Assembly: GCA_030867875.1 (NCBI GenBank)
Contig: JAOWCC010000019.1
Coordinates: 112,081,094-112,145,093, forward strand
DNA from: Actinernus sp. WN-2022
Lineage: Eukaryota > Cnidaria > Anthozoa > Actiniaria > Actinernidae
Direction: 5' to 3'
Length of the DNA stretch: 64,000 bases
A model generated the notes under the pieces. It was given only the letters and a program-made list of their open reading frames with translations, ran no database searches and was not told where the DNA came from. Of this stretch, positions 54,282 to 64,000 are shown in pieces (position 1 is the stretch's first letter; the number at the start of each line of letters is the position of its first letter). A program made the translations under genes and the position numbers.

Positions 54282-55529
54282 TTATATAGCGCTGTTTCTT
54301 CGAAAATCCAAAAGCGCTTTACATTCTGTAAAAACATATTAAAACTATAACCACTGATGTAGTTAACTATGATAAGATTAAAAATATATCTATATATAAA
54401 AACATACGAATAAAAATATTAAGATTAATAAACAGAAGAATAATTTAAAATTACATCATGAATAGTATGCGCGCTTAAAAAGAAATGTTTTAATGGAACT
54501 TTTAAAATCAGTCAAAGATTGAATAATCCTTATGTTTTCTGGTAGATTATTCCATAAGGACGGCGCCGTAACTGAAAAAGCTTTGCGACCATAGGACTCT
54601 AAATTGTACTTAGGAATAACTAAATAATTTTTGGTAGCAGAGCGTAGTGACCGTTTCGGAACATATGGAGTTAAAAGTTCATTAAGATAAAAAGGTGCCA
54701 TATTATTTAAAGCCTTAAATGTCAGTAGTAAAATCTTAAAGTCAACCCTCTCTGCTACGGGCAACCAGTGCAATTCCTTCATAATAGGACTGATATGTTC
54801 ATATTTGCGTGAGTACGTGAGAAGTCGTGCAGCTGAGTTTTGAACATACTGTAGTCTCTTCATTAAGTCCCTTGGCAAACCTGATAACAGCGAGTTACAG
54901 TAATCAAGTTTAGATGAAATAAATGCATGAATAAGGATTTCACAATGTTTAAGTGATAGGAATTTCCTTATACCAGCAATGTTTCTAAGATGGAAGAATG
55001 CCGTTTTACATATTGAGTTTACTTGTTTCTGCATAGACAAGGTATCATCGAACCAAACACCAATGTTTTTGGCGAACTTAGATGAGTGTATTAGCTCATC
55101 TGCAACATAAATCGAATCAAGAGCAACTTGAGGACGATGACGAGCATTAAGCACAAGCAGCTCAGACTTATCATTGTTAAGCTTTAACTTATTTAATGTC
55201 ATCCAGTTGTTGATATCCCTGACACAATCTTCTACTAGAGACTTGGCACGCATGGTTTCACCAGAAACTGACGGCTGAAATGATATGTAAATCTGGGTAT
55301 CGTCTGCATACATATGGTAAGACATATTGTGTCGCTTAATGATGTCCCCAAGAGGTGCCGTATATAACAAGTACATTATGGGACCGAGCACAGATCCTTG
55401 TGGAACTCCACAAGTGAGATCACGACTAGATGACCGTTCCTTGTCAATACAGACAAATTGAGTACGATCTGAAAGGTATGAACGGATCCACTCAAGAGCT
55501 TTACCCTTAATCCCAAATAAGACAATGTG
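54240..55529 (-). mobile_element. 5'-truncated L2/CR1-like LINE, recent
   Basis: A single open minus-strand frame from about 55527 to a stop at 54456 (about 355 residues): '[20 protein letters not shown]', '[20 protein letters not shown]', '[11 protein letters not shown]' (catalytic YADD), '[20 protein letters not shown]', '[20 protein letters not shown]' and '[20 protein letters not shown]'. No stops or shifts, so this is the youngest LINE here. The 3' end has TAAAGCGCTTTTGG...AGCGCTATATAAATTTATTA and a (TTA)n tail at 54240-54282. It lacks endonuclease and RT motifs 1-3. Confidence 0.9.
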
Positions 55530-56031
55530 TGATGATCTTCACTGGCTGTTGGTCACCAGTATGATGACGTCATTAGCCTAAAATACTGAACTCATGGCAT
55601 CAATGTATGTCGAGGGAGCACTCCTTCGTTGCAATTGGTTGCTACCAAGTTGTCTTCTCCTCGGCGACGTTCGCCGTGATTGATTTCTGGGTAATGCACC
55701 TAAACTGAACCCACTAAGTTTGCGTGGCATGGGCCGCAGTCCTAATGAAAAAAAGTTTCCTTTATGTGGTTGGTTAGGCTCGCTCAATAGAATCGTAGGC
55801 TTTCCTACTATTGGTATAATGGCCCTATAATTTAAGCTATACATTGAGTACCTGATAAAGTGCCGTCGTCTTTGGCTCCTAAACCCGATATACTGCGTAT
55901 CATGTGATTGTACTGCAAAGAAGACAAGTTAGTTAGGAGAAATCTAAAACGTTGAAAGATGCATTGCACAGAGGTCGCAAATACGAAACAAACACGAGGG
56001 ATCCGCTAAAATAATCATCCTAGAACTTCGA
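55530..56031. other. No recognisable gene
   Basis: Flank of the LINE 5' truncation. No exon or repeat structure recognised; the 88-codon minus frame at 55578-55844 is Arg/Ser/Pro-rich and has no motif. Confidence 0.35.
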
Positions 56032-56036
56032 CAATA

Positions 56037-56246
56037 GAGGTAATCAGCTAACGCTGTTGCCACCCAATTCAGATCATGTGATGTAAACAGATGCTACTCT
56101 GGGGAATTATTCCTTTTTTATTCTAATCATAATGCAGTCATGCCTATCTGAATAGAATAAATTTTCAAAGAGTCAATTCTCCAGACTAATGTGTGTTTAC
56201 ATCACATGATCTGAATTGGGTGGCAAAAAAGTTAGCCGATTACCTC
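56037..56246. mobile_element. TA-flanked MITE, 210 bp
   Basis: GAGGTAATCAGCTAACGCTG + TTGCCACCCAATTCAGATCATGTGATGTAAACA is inverse to the right arm (TGTTTACATCACATGATCTG...CGATTACCTC), about 55 bp. TA flanks both ends (56035-56036, 56247-56248). Shares the CCAATTCAGATCA core with 6731-6925. Confidence 0.85.
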
Positions 56247-56456
56247 TATTGGTTCAAAAGCACCACAAACACGAATACCAGTTCTCGCATGAACTATTCA
56301 TTACGGAAAGAAATCCCATCTCTCACGGAGAACGCGAAAAATTAATTTGCAAAGCCTAACATTCGGCAACCTTAAACCTGCCTTGTTTGGTTCACCCTCA
56401 TCCAAGCAGCGATCGAAAATAACGACTCCACTGGGCCAGCGTGCTTCGACGTTTTG

Positions 56457-56770
56457 TTATTGCTCTCGTGTAAATGGTAATGCTCTCGTGTACATGGCAT
56501 TGCTCTCGTGTAAATGGCATTGCTCTCGTGTAAATGGCATTGCTCTCGTGTGAATGGCATTGCTCTCGTGTAAATGGCATTGCTCTCGTGTAAATGGCAT
56601 TGCTCTCGTGTGAATGGCATTGCTCTCGTGTGAATGGCATTGCTCTCGTGTAAATGGCATTGCTCTCGTGTAAATGGCATTGCTCTCGTGTAAATGGCAT
56701 TGCTCTCGTGTAAATGGCATTACTCTCGTGTAAATGGCATTGCTCTCGTGTAAATGGTATTGCTCTAGGG
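56457..56770 (-). repeat. 20-bp minisatellite, about 15 units
   Basis: The unit TGCTCTCGTGTAAATGGCAT repeats with TAAAT/TGAAT and a few other variants. Because 20 is not a multiple of 3 and the minus strand lacks stops, all three minus frames are open and give Thr-Arg-Glu-Gln-Cys-His type repeats; a minus frame runs unbroken to 57006. I do not regard this as a gene. Confidence 0.9.
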
Positions 56771-57201
56771 TAAGCTGAGGGCATTGCTAAGATTAGTAAT
56801 TTTTCAAAATTGAAGCACAGTTGCTTTTGAATACTTTTGAACCATATTGCTGGTTTGCAATCAATCCCCAGAGATTCGGATAACAAAGACGTGGCGGCCA
56901 TGTTGTTTGAAAGAAACAAAGAAATATTTTGGTTTCCTGGTTGATCGAACGAGGAATCTTTGTTAACGTCAACCAAGATGGCGGCGATGACGTCACGTGA
57001 AAACAAGCAATAACAAACATTGCGTTATTAACTCGTTTGCATGGTCGGTACTGTAACTTTTGCTTTACATTTGGGCAGGGTCAGTCCATAACTTATGGTA
57101 CGGACCAAGCAAGCGAGTTTAATAAGAAGTAATACATGAAACTGAATCCGCAGTGGAATGAACTTATTCAACTAGAGGAGTCCGCTGACCAACTGCCTCA
57201 C

Positions 57202-57332
57202 CTGATCGGTGACGTAGATGATCTTGTTCTTATGATCAAACGTGAGACCTGTCGGGTGAAAGAACTGCGCTCTGCGTCCTATACCATCTCGGTACCCTTC
57301 TTCACCTCCACCTGCTAAAGTTGTCACTTTAC
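57202..57332 (-). CDS. Internal exon, NHL-repeat protein
   Basis: The minus-strand exon is bounded by acceptor TCTTTATGTAG (before 57332) and strong donor CAG/GTGAGG (after 57202). Translation: 'KVTTLAGGGEEGYRDGIGRR', 'AQFFHPTGLTFDHKNKIIYV', 'TDQ'. The V-x-T-x-A-G-x-G-x-x-G-x-x-D-G-x-G-x-x-A-x-F-x-x-P-x-G-(L/I)-x-x-D pattern is one NHL beta-propeller blade. Host proteins with such blades include NHLRC2-like and TRIM-NHL families; with one blade I cannot choose. Neighbouring exons would be beyond the 26-bp minisatellite (upstream) and towards 56 kb (downstream), but I did not find them. Confidence 0.65.
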
Positions 57333-57464
57333 CTACATAAAGAGGATCGCATGACGTCACAATAATATAAACGTTTTGGTACAATTTGCAATTTGACGGA
57401 AATCACTTAATAGTTCTTGTGTATTGATTTTCGGACAAAGGTTAGCTTGGCAGCTTGAAAGGTG

Positions 57465-58712
57465 TTAAACTGACCGCGTGTTATAGGGTGTTCAACTGAG
57501 CGCGTCATAAGATGTTCAACCTAGCGCGTCATAAAGTATTCAACTCGGCGATTGTCATAAGGTGTTCTGCCCAGCGCGCGTTATAAGGTATTCAACCCAG
57601 CGCATGTCTAAAGTGTTCAACTAGCGATTGTCATAAGGTGTTCAGCCCAGCGCGCGTCATAAGGTTTTCATTCAGCGATTGTCATAAGGTGTTCAACCCA
57701 CCGCGTGTCATAAGGTGTCCAACTGAGCGCGTGTCAAAGGTGTTCAACTGAGCGATTGTCATAAGGTGTTCAACTGAGCGATTGTCATGTGTTCAGCCCA
57801 GCGAGTGTCGAGGTTTTCATTCAGCGATTGTCGTAACGTGTTCAACCCAGCGCGTGTCATTAGGTGTTCAACCCAGCGCGTGTCATAAGGTGTTCAACCC
57901 AGCGCGTGTCATAAGGTGTTCAGCCCAGCGCGTGTCATAAGGTGTTCAGCCCAGCGCGTGTCATAAGGTTTTCATTCAGCGATTGTTGTAAGGTGTTCAA
58001 CCCAGCGCGTGTCATTAGGTGTTCAACCCAGCGCGTGTCATTAGGTGTTCAACCCAGCGCGTGTCATTAGGTGTTCAATCCAGCGCGTGTCATAAGGTGT
58101 TCAACCCAGCGCGCGTCATTAGGTGTTCAACCCAGCGCGTGTCATAAGGTTTTCATTCAGCGATTGTTGTAAGGTGTTCAGCCCAGCGCGTGTCATAAGG
58201 TGTTCAGCCCAGCGCGTGTCATAAGGTTTTCATTCAGCGATTGTTGTAAGGTGTTCAACCCAGCGCGTGTCATTAGGTGTTCAACCCAGCGCGTGTCATA
58301 AGCTGTTCAACCCAGCGCGTGTCATAAGGTGTTCAACCCAGCGCGTGTCATAAGGTGTTCAACCCAGCGAGTCATTAGGTGTTCAATCCAGCGCGTGTCA
58401 TAAGGTGTTCAATTCAGCGCGTATCATAAGGTGTTCAACCCAACGCGTGTCATAAGGTGTTCAATTCAGCGCGTGTCATAAGGTGTTCAACCCAGCGCGT
58501 GTCATTAGGTGTTCAACCCAGCGCGTGTCATTAGGTGTTCAATTCAGCGCGTATCATAAGGTGTTAAACCCAGCGCGTGTCATAAGGTGTTCAATTCAGC
58601 GCGTGTCATAAGGTGTTCAACCCAGCGCGTGTCATAAGGTGTTCAATTCAGCGCGTGTCGTAAGGTGTTAAACCCAGCGCGTGTCATAAGGTGTTCAACC
58701 CAGCGCGTGTCA
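57465..58712. repeat. 26-bp minisatellite, about 48 units
   Basis: The unit GTGTTCAACCCAGCGCGTGT + CATAAG repeats from about 57465 to 58712. A recurring variant, GTTTTCATTCAGCGATTGT(T/C)GTAAG, appears every several units and suggests higher-order copying of blocks. Left-hand units (57465-57800) are the most diverged and irregular in length. It lies directly upstream (on the minus strand) of the NHL exon, so probably in an intron. Confidence 0.95.
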
Positions 58713-58719
58713 AGTTATT

Positions 58720-59256
58720 CTTGCTTCAGACTCACCCTGTTGTGTAACCATTCGAACAGCATTGTTATCCTACAACAAAGGGAGAAAAGCATGGTTATTC
58801 TAGATAGTTGGCGAGGGGTGAGCTTCGAGTCATAACTACCTAAGTGTTTTAGTACAACCAAGATACGGTTTTTCCTACACAGCCATCAACAAATATCCAA
58901 AACCGTTTAAAAAAAATTAATAAGCATTTTCTTGGAGAAGTTTGTCCGCGCGCGCTGGTTCCAAATTATTAATTGTCGATAGATAATAAGCTCTGGTTAG
59001 CCGGAAGATTGGTTAATGATATTGACAACAAAGATAATTATGATAATGATAATAATGAATGATGATGATGAAATAAAAAAAGTATTATAAGAAAAATCCT
59101 ATCTATTTATTCATGCACGCGGTGTCTAAGACCTTTTTAGAAACAAATCACGAGAGCTGGATAGACGAGTGATGTGAGACCAGTATTTTTCTGCGATTGA
59201 CCGTGGGAATTAGCAGGAAAATGAGCTCTCGTCGGTTCCTATGTTTTGATAAGGAA
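58720..59256. other. No recognisable gene; AT-rich spacer
   Basis: Contains a GATAATGAT-type simple stretch near 59039-59075. Possibly upstream sequence of the DIRS-like element 2. Confidence 0.4.
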
Positions 59257-59342
59257 TATGCGTTGGTATGCATCGGAATGGAGCGGTATATATAGGTGTG
59301 CGATAACAGGTCATGCATCTCGGTTTCGCATTCTCAAGCAGT
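59257..59342 (+). repeat. DIRS-like element 2, upstream terminal repeat with TATA
   Basis: 86 bp (TATGCGTTGGTATGCATCGG through TTCTCAAGCAGT) identical to 61471-61556. GCGGTATATATAGG is a probable TATA box; gag begins at 59368. It contains one and a half copies of the 10-bp unit that is massively expanded at the other end. Confidence 0.8.
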
Positions 59343-59367
59343 GCAGTTTATTCTAATTTACATCAGT

Positions 59368-60437
59368 ATGAACAAAGACGAGTTTATCGAGATTCTGGCT
59401 AGATCTCAGGAAAAGATCCTTGAAGAAGTTGTTTCGAAGTTCAATAATCTGAAAAGATGTATCTCTGAAGACCAGGAAGAGTGTGTAGAAGCTGTTGTTA
59501 AGATAACCGTTGCAGCCTATTTAACGGATGATCTGGCAGATAGCCCTGAAGACGAAAAGCGCATTTTCAAAGCTGAGAAATCGGCTAAGAAAGCCATTGA
59601 AGCTAAAAAGGCTAAATCAAGGAAAAGTGGTTCACTTTCCAAGCTGAGTTCTGGTGCTAGTGCTTCGTTTGGCTCTCAAACACGTGGAGCCGTCCAGGAA
59701 GATGCTTCCAAATATTTTCGTCACTCAAGCTCATCTCAGTACCGACAAGCCTCCTTTGCGCCAGGTACCTTCAGAAAGAGAGGAGTGTGCTTCGCATGTG
59801 GAATGGAAGGCCACTGGAGGGATGCCTGTCCCACATACCGATCTTCAACCAGACCAGATAAGTTACCTAATGATTCATTTGAATTTGAGCAATCTTTAGA
59901 CAAATCTTCATTTAGGGTTGGTTCTCTTAGATGCAGCATTACATTTTGGTCTCATGGCCTTAACGCTTCGGAATTTATTGTTAACACTATCATTGAAGGG
60001 TACAAGATTCCATTTATTGATCTACCTCCTGGTTTCGTTATTCCTAATAGATCTTCTGCATTCAAATTCAAAGATTTTGTTGACAATGCTATTTCTGAGC
60101 TCATCGAGCGTGGATGCATGTGTTATGGAGGTGGTAAATCCTCCCATTGATATTAATCCCTTACACGTGGCTCATCAATCTAGTGGAAAGTGTAGACTCG
60201 TTTTGGATCTCTCCTCACGCTTGAACAAGTTTATTTGGAAGCAGTCCGTCAGATACGAAGATATTCGTACAGTTTTTTAATTATTTCAATCGGGCTATTA
60301 TTTCTTCATGTTTGACCTCAAATCAGTATATCATCGAAATATTTCCTGAACATAGACAATACCTTGGTTTTTCTTGGCGTGTAGATTCAACGGTGAAGTA
60401 CTTTGTTTTTACAGTTTTGCCCTTCGGTTTGACTTCA
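59368..60437 (+). pseudogene. DIRS-like gag with zinc knuckle fused to RT start
   Basis: ATG 59368: 'MNKDEFIEILARSQEKILEE', a Lys/Glu-rich coiled region, then the CCHC knuckle 'CFACGMEGHWRDAC' (C-x2-C-x4-H-x4-C) at about residue 148. The same frame runs on into RT: 'NTIIEGYKIPFIDLPPGFVI' to 'ISELIERGCM'. A frameshift near 60115 moves to 'VNPPIDINPLHVAHQSSGKC', 'RLVLDLSSRLNKFIWKQSVR', a second at about 60280, then 'FVFTVLPFGLTS' where a TIR element is inserted at 60438. RT resumes at 60851. Confidence 0.75.
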
Positions 60438-60850
60438 GGGACCGGCCATTTATTAGAGGGGGGGTGGGCTGGTGCATTTTCATTTTCCTTAACATAATTT
60501 CAAGTGGCCCTGCTCATGTCACTGCATAAAATAATGTGGCCCCCCAAGAGAGTGCACATGAAATGACATGACCCACCCTAAATCACAATAACATTTATAA
60601 TAGTGAAGGACTGTTATACACCAGATTTTGTTGTTTTGTTATATCATTTTTGATAATAAATTTGATTGTGGTTGATCCCTTCAGGACTGTTTTCTTTAGT
60701 AGAAAGGAAAATGGAATGCACAAAATTACATGGCCCCTCAGAAATGGTTGCAGAATTTTGTGCAGCCCCCCATTATTTGGTGCACAAAAAGGTATGACCC
60801 CCTCCCCATTTGCACCAGCCCACCCCCCCCTCTAATAAATGGCCGGTCCC
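60438..60850. mobile_element. 413-bp TIR element, 3-bp duplication, inside RT
   Basis: GGGACCGGCCATTTATTAGA + GGGGGGGTGGGCTGGTGCA is inverse to the right end (TGCACCAGCCCACCCCCCCC...TGGCCGGTCCC). TCA flanks both sides (60435-60437, 60851-60853), and removing the element restores the RT codons 'LTSAPYIF'. The 3-bp duplication fits PIF/Harbinger-like insertion, though TCA is not the usual TWA. No ORF. Confidence 0.85.
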
Positions 60851-61009
60851 TCAGCTCCGTACATCTTTATTAAACTAATGCCTCCTTCGTAAGTCATTGG
60901 AGAAGTCTCGGTCGTTGTATTGTGATGTTCCTGGACGATGGTATTGGCGGATGTGCCGATTCCCTTTCTTCTAAAGAATTTAGCATTCAGTACCGCTCTG
61001 ATTTGGTTT
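60851..61009 (+). pseudogene. DIRS-like RT, catalytic segment of element 2
   Basis: Reads 'SAPYIFIKLMPP' and, after a frameshift near 60890, 'FLDDGIGGCADSLSSKEF' then 'QYRSDL'. LDDG is the catalytic box. Coding similarity stops at RSDL, where the 10-bp minisatellite begins. Confidence 0.75.
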
Positions 61010-61489
61010 GGTATGCGTTGGTATGCGTTGGTATGCGTTGGTATGCGTTGGTATGCGTTGGTATGCGTTGGTATGCGTTGGTATGCGTTGGTATGCGTTG
61101 GTATGCGTTGGTATGCGTTGGTATGCGTTGGTATGCGTTGGTATGCGTTGGTATGCGTTGGTATGCGTTGGTATGCGTTGGTATGCGTTGGTATGCGTTG
61201 GTATGCGTTGGTATGCGTTGGTATGCGTTGGTATGCGTTGGTATGCGTTGGTATGCGTTGGTATGCGTTGGTATGCGTTGGTATGCGTTGGTATGCGTTG
61301 GTATGCGTTGGTATGCGTTGGTATGCGTTGGTATGCGTTGGTATGCGTTGGTATGCGTTGGTATGCGTTGGTATGCGTTGGTATGCGTTGGTATGCGTTG
61401 GTATGCGTTGGTATGCGTTGTATGCGTTGGTATGCGTTGGTATGCGTTGGTATGCGTTGGTATGCGTTGGTATGCGTTGGTATGCATCG
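61010..61489 (+). repeat. 10-bp minisatellite (GGTATGCGTT)n, about 47 units
   Basis: Essentially perfect 10-bp units with a single 9-bp unit at about 61420. All frames are open in both directions, giving long low-complexity frames (VGMRWYALVC type) that are not genes. It merges into the downstream terminal repeat, whose first bases TATGCGTTGGTATGC contain the unit. Confidence 0.95.
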
Positions 61490-61556
61490 GAATGGAGCGG
61501 TATATATAGGTGTGCGATAACAGGTCATGCATCTCGGTTTCGCATTCTCAAGCAGT
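61471..61556 (+). repeat. DIRS-like element 2, downstream terminal repeat
   Basis: Identical to 59257-59342, including the TATATATAGG box, ending CTCAAGCAGT. Sequence diverges immediately after (CTAAATT versus GCAGTTT). Confidence 0.8.
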
Positions 61557-62955
61557 CTAAATTATGTAGCGCCTCGAGTAAACATCGTAGATAAATCGTC
61601 CATGTGTCATTTTAAAGCTTATAAAATTGGCTACAAGAATAAATAAAAAGTTTTGAATTCTTCGAAAATTTCGAGTTTTCCGCGATCCCGTTTCTATGAT
61701 CTAGTGAGATGGCTTTCAGGAGCTCCGACTCTGAAAATATTTTAAAGTTTTAAAATCTGTTTGCTTTGTCGCATTTCAGCGGAATCGTATTACATCGTAT
61801 TACGTCAAGAGCTCTCTTTTTAGAATTTCCCAATTCGCCGACACTGTTTTGCAGCTGCGATATCATTGACATTTTGTGAAAATTTCACACAAATCGAATA
61901 AATTCCTCTATTTTGGTTGAAAAAATAACACTTCAAAATATCAGCCCCGCATCTCAAACAATTAGCGAGCTCTTGGCCAATCAGTTCTCATCACAATTCA
62001 ACTATCTGTCAAGATTTCCCGCCAATGTTCATTTCCGATCAAAGCTACGCGCCGCATCGAGAAAATGTTAATATAGCCGGTTGTACGTTGTTCTAGTTCT
62101 CTTGTGTGACTTGAAAAATGGAAAGCCAAGGTGAACACCTAGAGACACCTAGAGACGCCTCGAATGCCAGCATAGTTAGTAGAGGAGACACTGATTTGCA
62201 GGCGTCTGAAACAGCACGGCAATAGCGAAATCGTTTAAGCGATTCAGAGCCGGTCACCGTGATCAGACTTTCCATCTAAGCTTTCTTGGCCCGGGTTTCT
62301 TGGAAACAAATATTCTCTCGGCTGGCTCCTATCAATTCTTCTTTATGTTCAGATGTGGACCACTCGGCACTCTGTCTGAAAGTGAAAATACGAACCTTGT
62401 CGTTGCGAAGGACTTCTATTTATTTATCTATTTGGCTCGTCGTCGTATGCATTGTTTGGCCTTGTTTTGCTTTTCTTTATCTTTGTTGTCCAAGCTAAGG
62501 GCATCCTGCTTGCTTTTTGGAAGACCTAAGGCCAACAACCGATGGAATTATGGAATCGTGTGTGGAGAAACTTTTCTCAATAAACAAAAACATGAATTTA
62601 TTATGGCGGCTAGGCTGGGCTTTCCTCATACGGTCGTTAATCCGTTATAGTCCAGTCATTTTACGAAAAAAAGTAGGTCAACCTACCACTAATTGCAACA
62701 GAAGGTTTTTCTGCATATATATCTGGAATACTGTCTAGGAACAACATACTAAAAGTCTACATGAATCTATTTAGGGGAATAGCCACAAAATCGACTTTAT
62801 TTGAAGTCCAGTGTTGGATTGACATGAAAACGAGGCTCTGAACCGGAAGTTGTATTATTATGCTTTTGAATGCCTTGTAATTGCCTGAAATCTTCTAGAA
62901 TTGTGGTAATGAGAGAGTATAACGATCTAGAAACATGAAACGGAGAGCCGGGGGA
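61557..62955. other. No confident gene; one short ORF at 62118-62225
   Basis: The 35-codon plus frame 'MESQGEHLETPRDASNASIV' (ending at 62225) follows a TATA-like GTTAATATAGCC at about 62067 and a leader, resembling the start of a retroelement gag, but it stops quickly and nothing homologous follows. The remainder shows no structure. Confidence 0.3.
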
Positions 62956-62990
62956 AGGGGGGGGGGGGGGGGGGGGAGGGGTGGGTGCAG
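62956..62990 (+). repeat. Poly-G tract, potential G-quadruplex
   Basis: CGGGGGAAGG followed by about 20 uninterrupted G, then AGGGGTGGG. A plausible quadruplex or slippage site; no element termini detected around it. Confidence 0.7.
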
Positions 62991-63416
62991 ACACTAAAAG
63001 AGGTGAAGGGAGGGGATGGTAATGCCGGACAAAGGCTGCGACCCGTTTATAAACCCACTAGTAAGATTTGTTATCTATATTTTCTGATTTGAATTGCATG
63101 ATTATATAACCTAATCACACCCTCTATAACATATAAAAAGTCTACAGAAATCCAATGAAGGCAAAGTGCTTAAAATCAACACTAAATATGCATGTGTACA
63201 CTTTTCAACATCATGAAAACGAGACTAAAAATACAATATTTTGTGCTTTTGATATGACTTTAAAAATGTGAAAGCTGTGTTTTTTTGGAGTGGGGAAAGT
63301 ATTTAGACTGATTCTAACATTTTGACACCTTTTCAAAATTTGTACCGCTGGCAAGTTGCATCTGCAGGCTCAACTTAGCCAGTATAGTATGGTATGGCGT
63401 ATAACATGACATGTAT

Positions 63417-63701
63417 CAGGCGCCCATAACTAGGAGCGTCTTCACTAGTTTTCACAAGTTAGGTTAATTTTTAGAACGGTTTCTCGTTATGTTGAGTTGC
63501 AATTATTCCTAAGGAATCAACGGATCACAAAAGCGTAGCAGCCATGTTGTTTGGTATAACAAAAGTAGCTAATGAGGCATCTTTTGTTCCACCACGGTGC
63601 AACCATTAATTGGCGGGGGAAATAATCTAAAAATAGCCCACTTGTAAAAATGCTGTGACAACTATATAGGACATATGGACGCTCCTGGTTATGGGCTCCT
63701 G
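63417..63701. mobile_element. hAT-family MITE, 285 bp (copy A)
   Basis: CAGGCGCCCATAACTAGGAG at left and CTCCTGGTTATGGGCTCCTG at right. The core CATGTTGTTTGGTATAAC...CTTGTAAAAATGCTG is shared with 27154 and 34984. ATGTAT flanks both ends (63411-63416, 63702-63707), 6 bp rather than the 8 bp of copy B; two bases may have mutated. Contains one unexpanded copy of the subterminal sequence that forms the 32-bp arrays elsewhere. Confidence 0.8.
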
Positions 63702-64000
63702 ATGTATCTAGAAATGACAAATATACAGTCAATAAGTTAAATGTTTCATTCATGGTCATTGTGATAATTCTAAGCGGCCTGTATTCGTGTTTGTTACACG
63801 CTGTTTCATGGTTCACGGCATGTTAGGAATTTGCAAAAGCCATTGTCTGGCTTAGGCGTAAGTCAAAAGTATTAACTCTCAATCTAAACTAAACACACTG
63901 CATGTGGTTTTAAAATTTTAAATTGTAATCGGGCTTGGTTCATAACCTGAGAATCAACCGGTACAGGGCGATTATATTAATAATAATAATACAATTTCTA
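63702..64000. other. No recognisable gene
   Basis: AT-rich flank ending in a short (ATA)n run. Nothing supportable. Confidence 0.4.

Noticed and set aside
60922..61594. Long open frames (up to 218 codons) in several frames on both strands
   Set aside because: They are translations of the perfect 10-bp array; openness in every frame is a by-product of the unit lacking stops.

Overview
This is an AT-rich metazoan nuclear window, most plausibly from an anthozoan cnidarian (coral or anemone). I infer that from the mix of elements: DIRS-like retroelements, L2/CR1-type LINEs, hAT and TA-flanked MITEs, Penelope-like hammerhead tails, tRNA-derived SINEs and captured RecQ-like and SAP coding fragments. 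There are no bacterial-style genes, operons, rRNA, true tRNA genes or CRISPR arrays. Nearly all of the sequence is transposable elements, often nested, and tandem repeats.

Host coding sequence is sparse. The best piece is a terminal exon of a folate-binding C-terminal domain protein (DMGDH/SARDH/PDPR family) at 9062-9421 on +. The second is a single NHL-repeat exon at 57202-57332 on -, next to a 26-bp minisatellite. A short two-exon coding structure at 33851-34353 on - is gene-like but has a frameshift and lies in a repeat family.

Layout. 1-1000: LINE 3' end (-) with a duplicated 235-bp tail. 3562-4837: decayed Ty3/gypsy pol (-), followed by a 91-bp satellite to 5790. 6.3-8.9 kb: hairpin-ended element, MITEs and SINEs. 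9.0-9.4 kb: host exon. 9.8-12.6 kb: several TIR elements, one with a broken SAP-domain ORF. 12.96-14.03 kb: 58-bp satellite split by a LINE tail. 17.26-22.85 kb: DIRS-like element interrupted by a 3.95-kb fold-back transposon, itself interrupted by a 941-bp hAT MITE. 25-32 kb: Penelope-like fragments, a hAT MITE with an expanded 32-bp array, and CRE-rich repeats. 35-41.9 kb: a second 32-bp array, inverted RecQ-like pseudogenes, a LINE, and a TIR element holding two TAA-flanked copies of a Cys-rich ORF element. 42.08-50.85 kb: a very large element with a perfect 8-bp target duplication (hAT type) carrying RecQ-like sequence and unknown exons. 51.3-55.5 kb: two LINEs. 56-58.7 kb: MITE, 20-bp minisatellite, NHL exon and 26-bp minisatellite. 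59.26-61.56 kb: second truncated DIRS-like element with a 10-bp minisatellite at its 3' repeat. 63.4-63.7 kb: another hAT MITE.

Recurrent themes are nested insertions dated by clean target-site duplications, minisatellites arising inside element termini, and non-autonomous elements carrying gene fragments. All family assignments come from motif recognition by eye; no database search was run.
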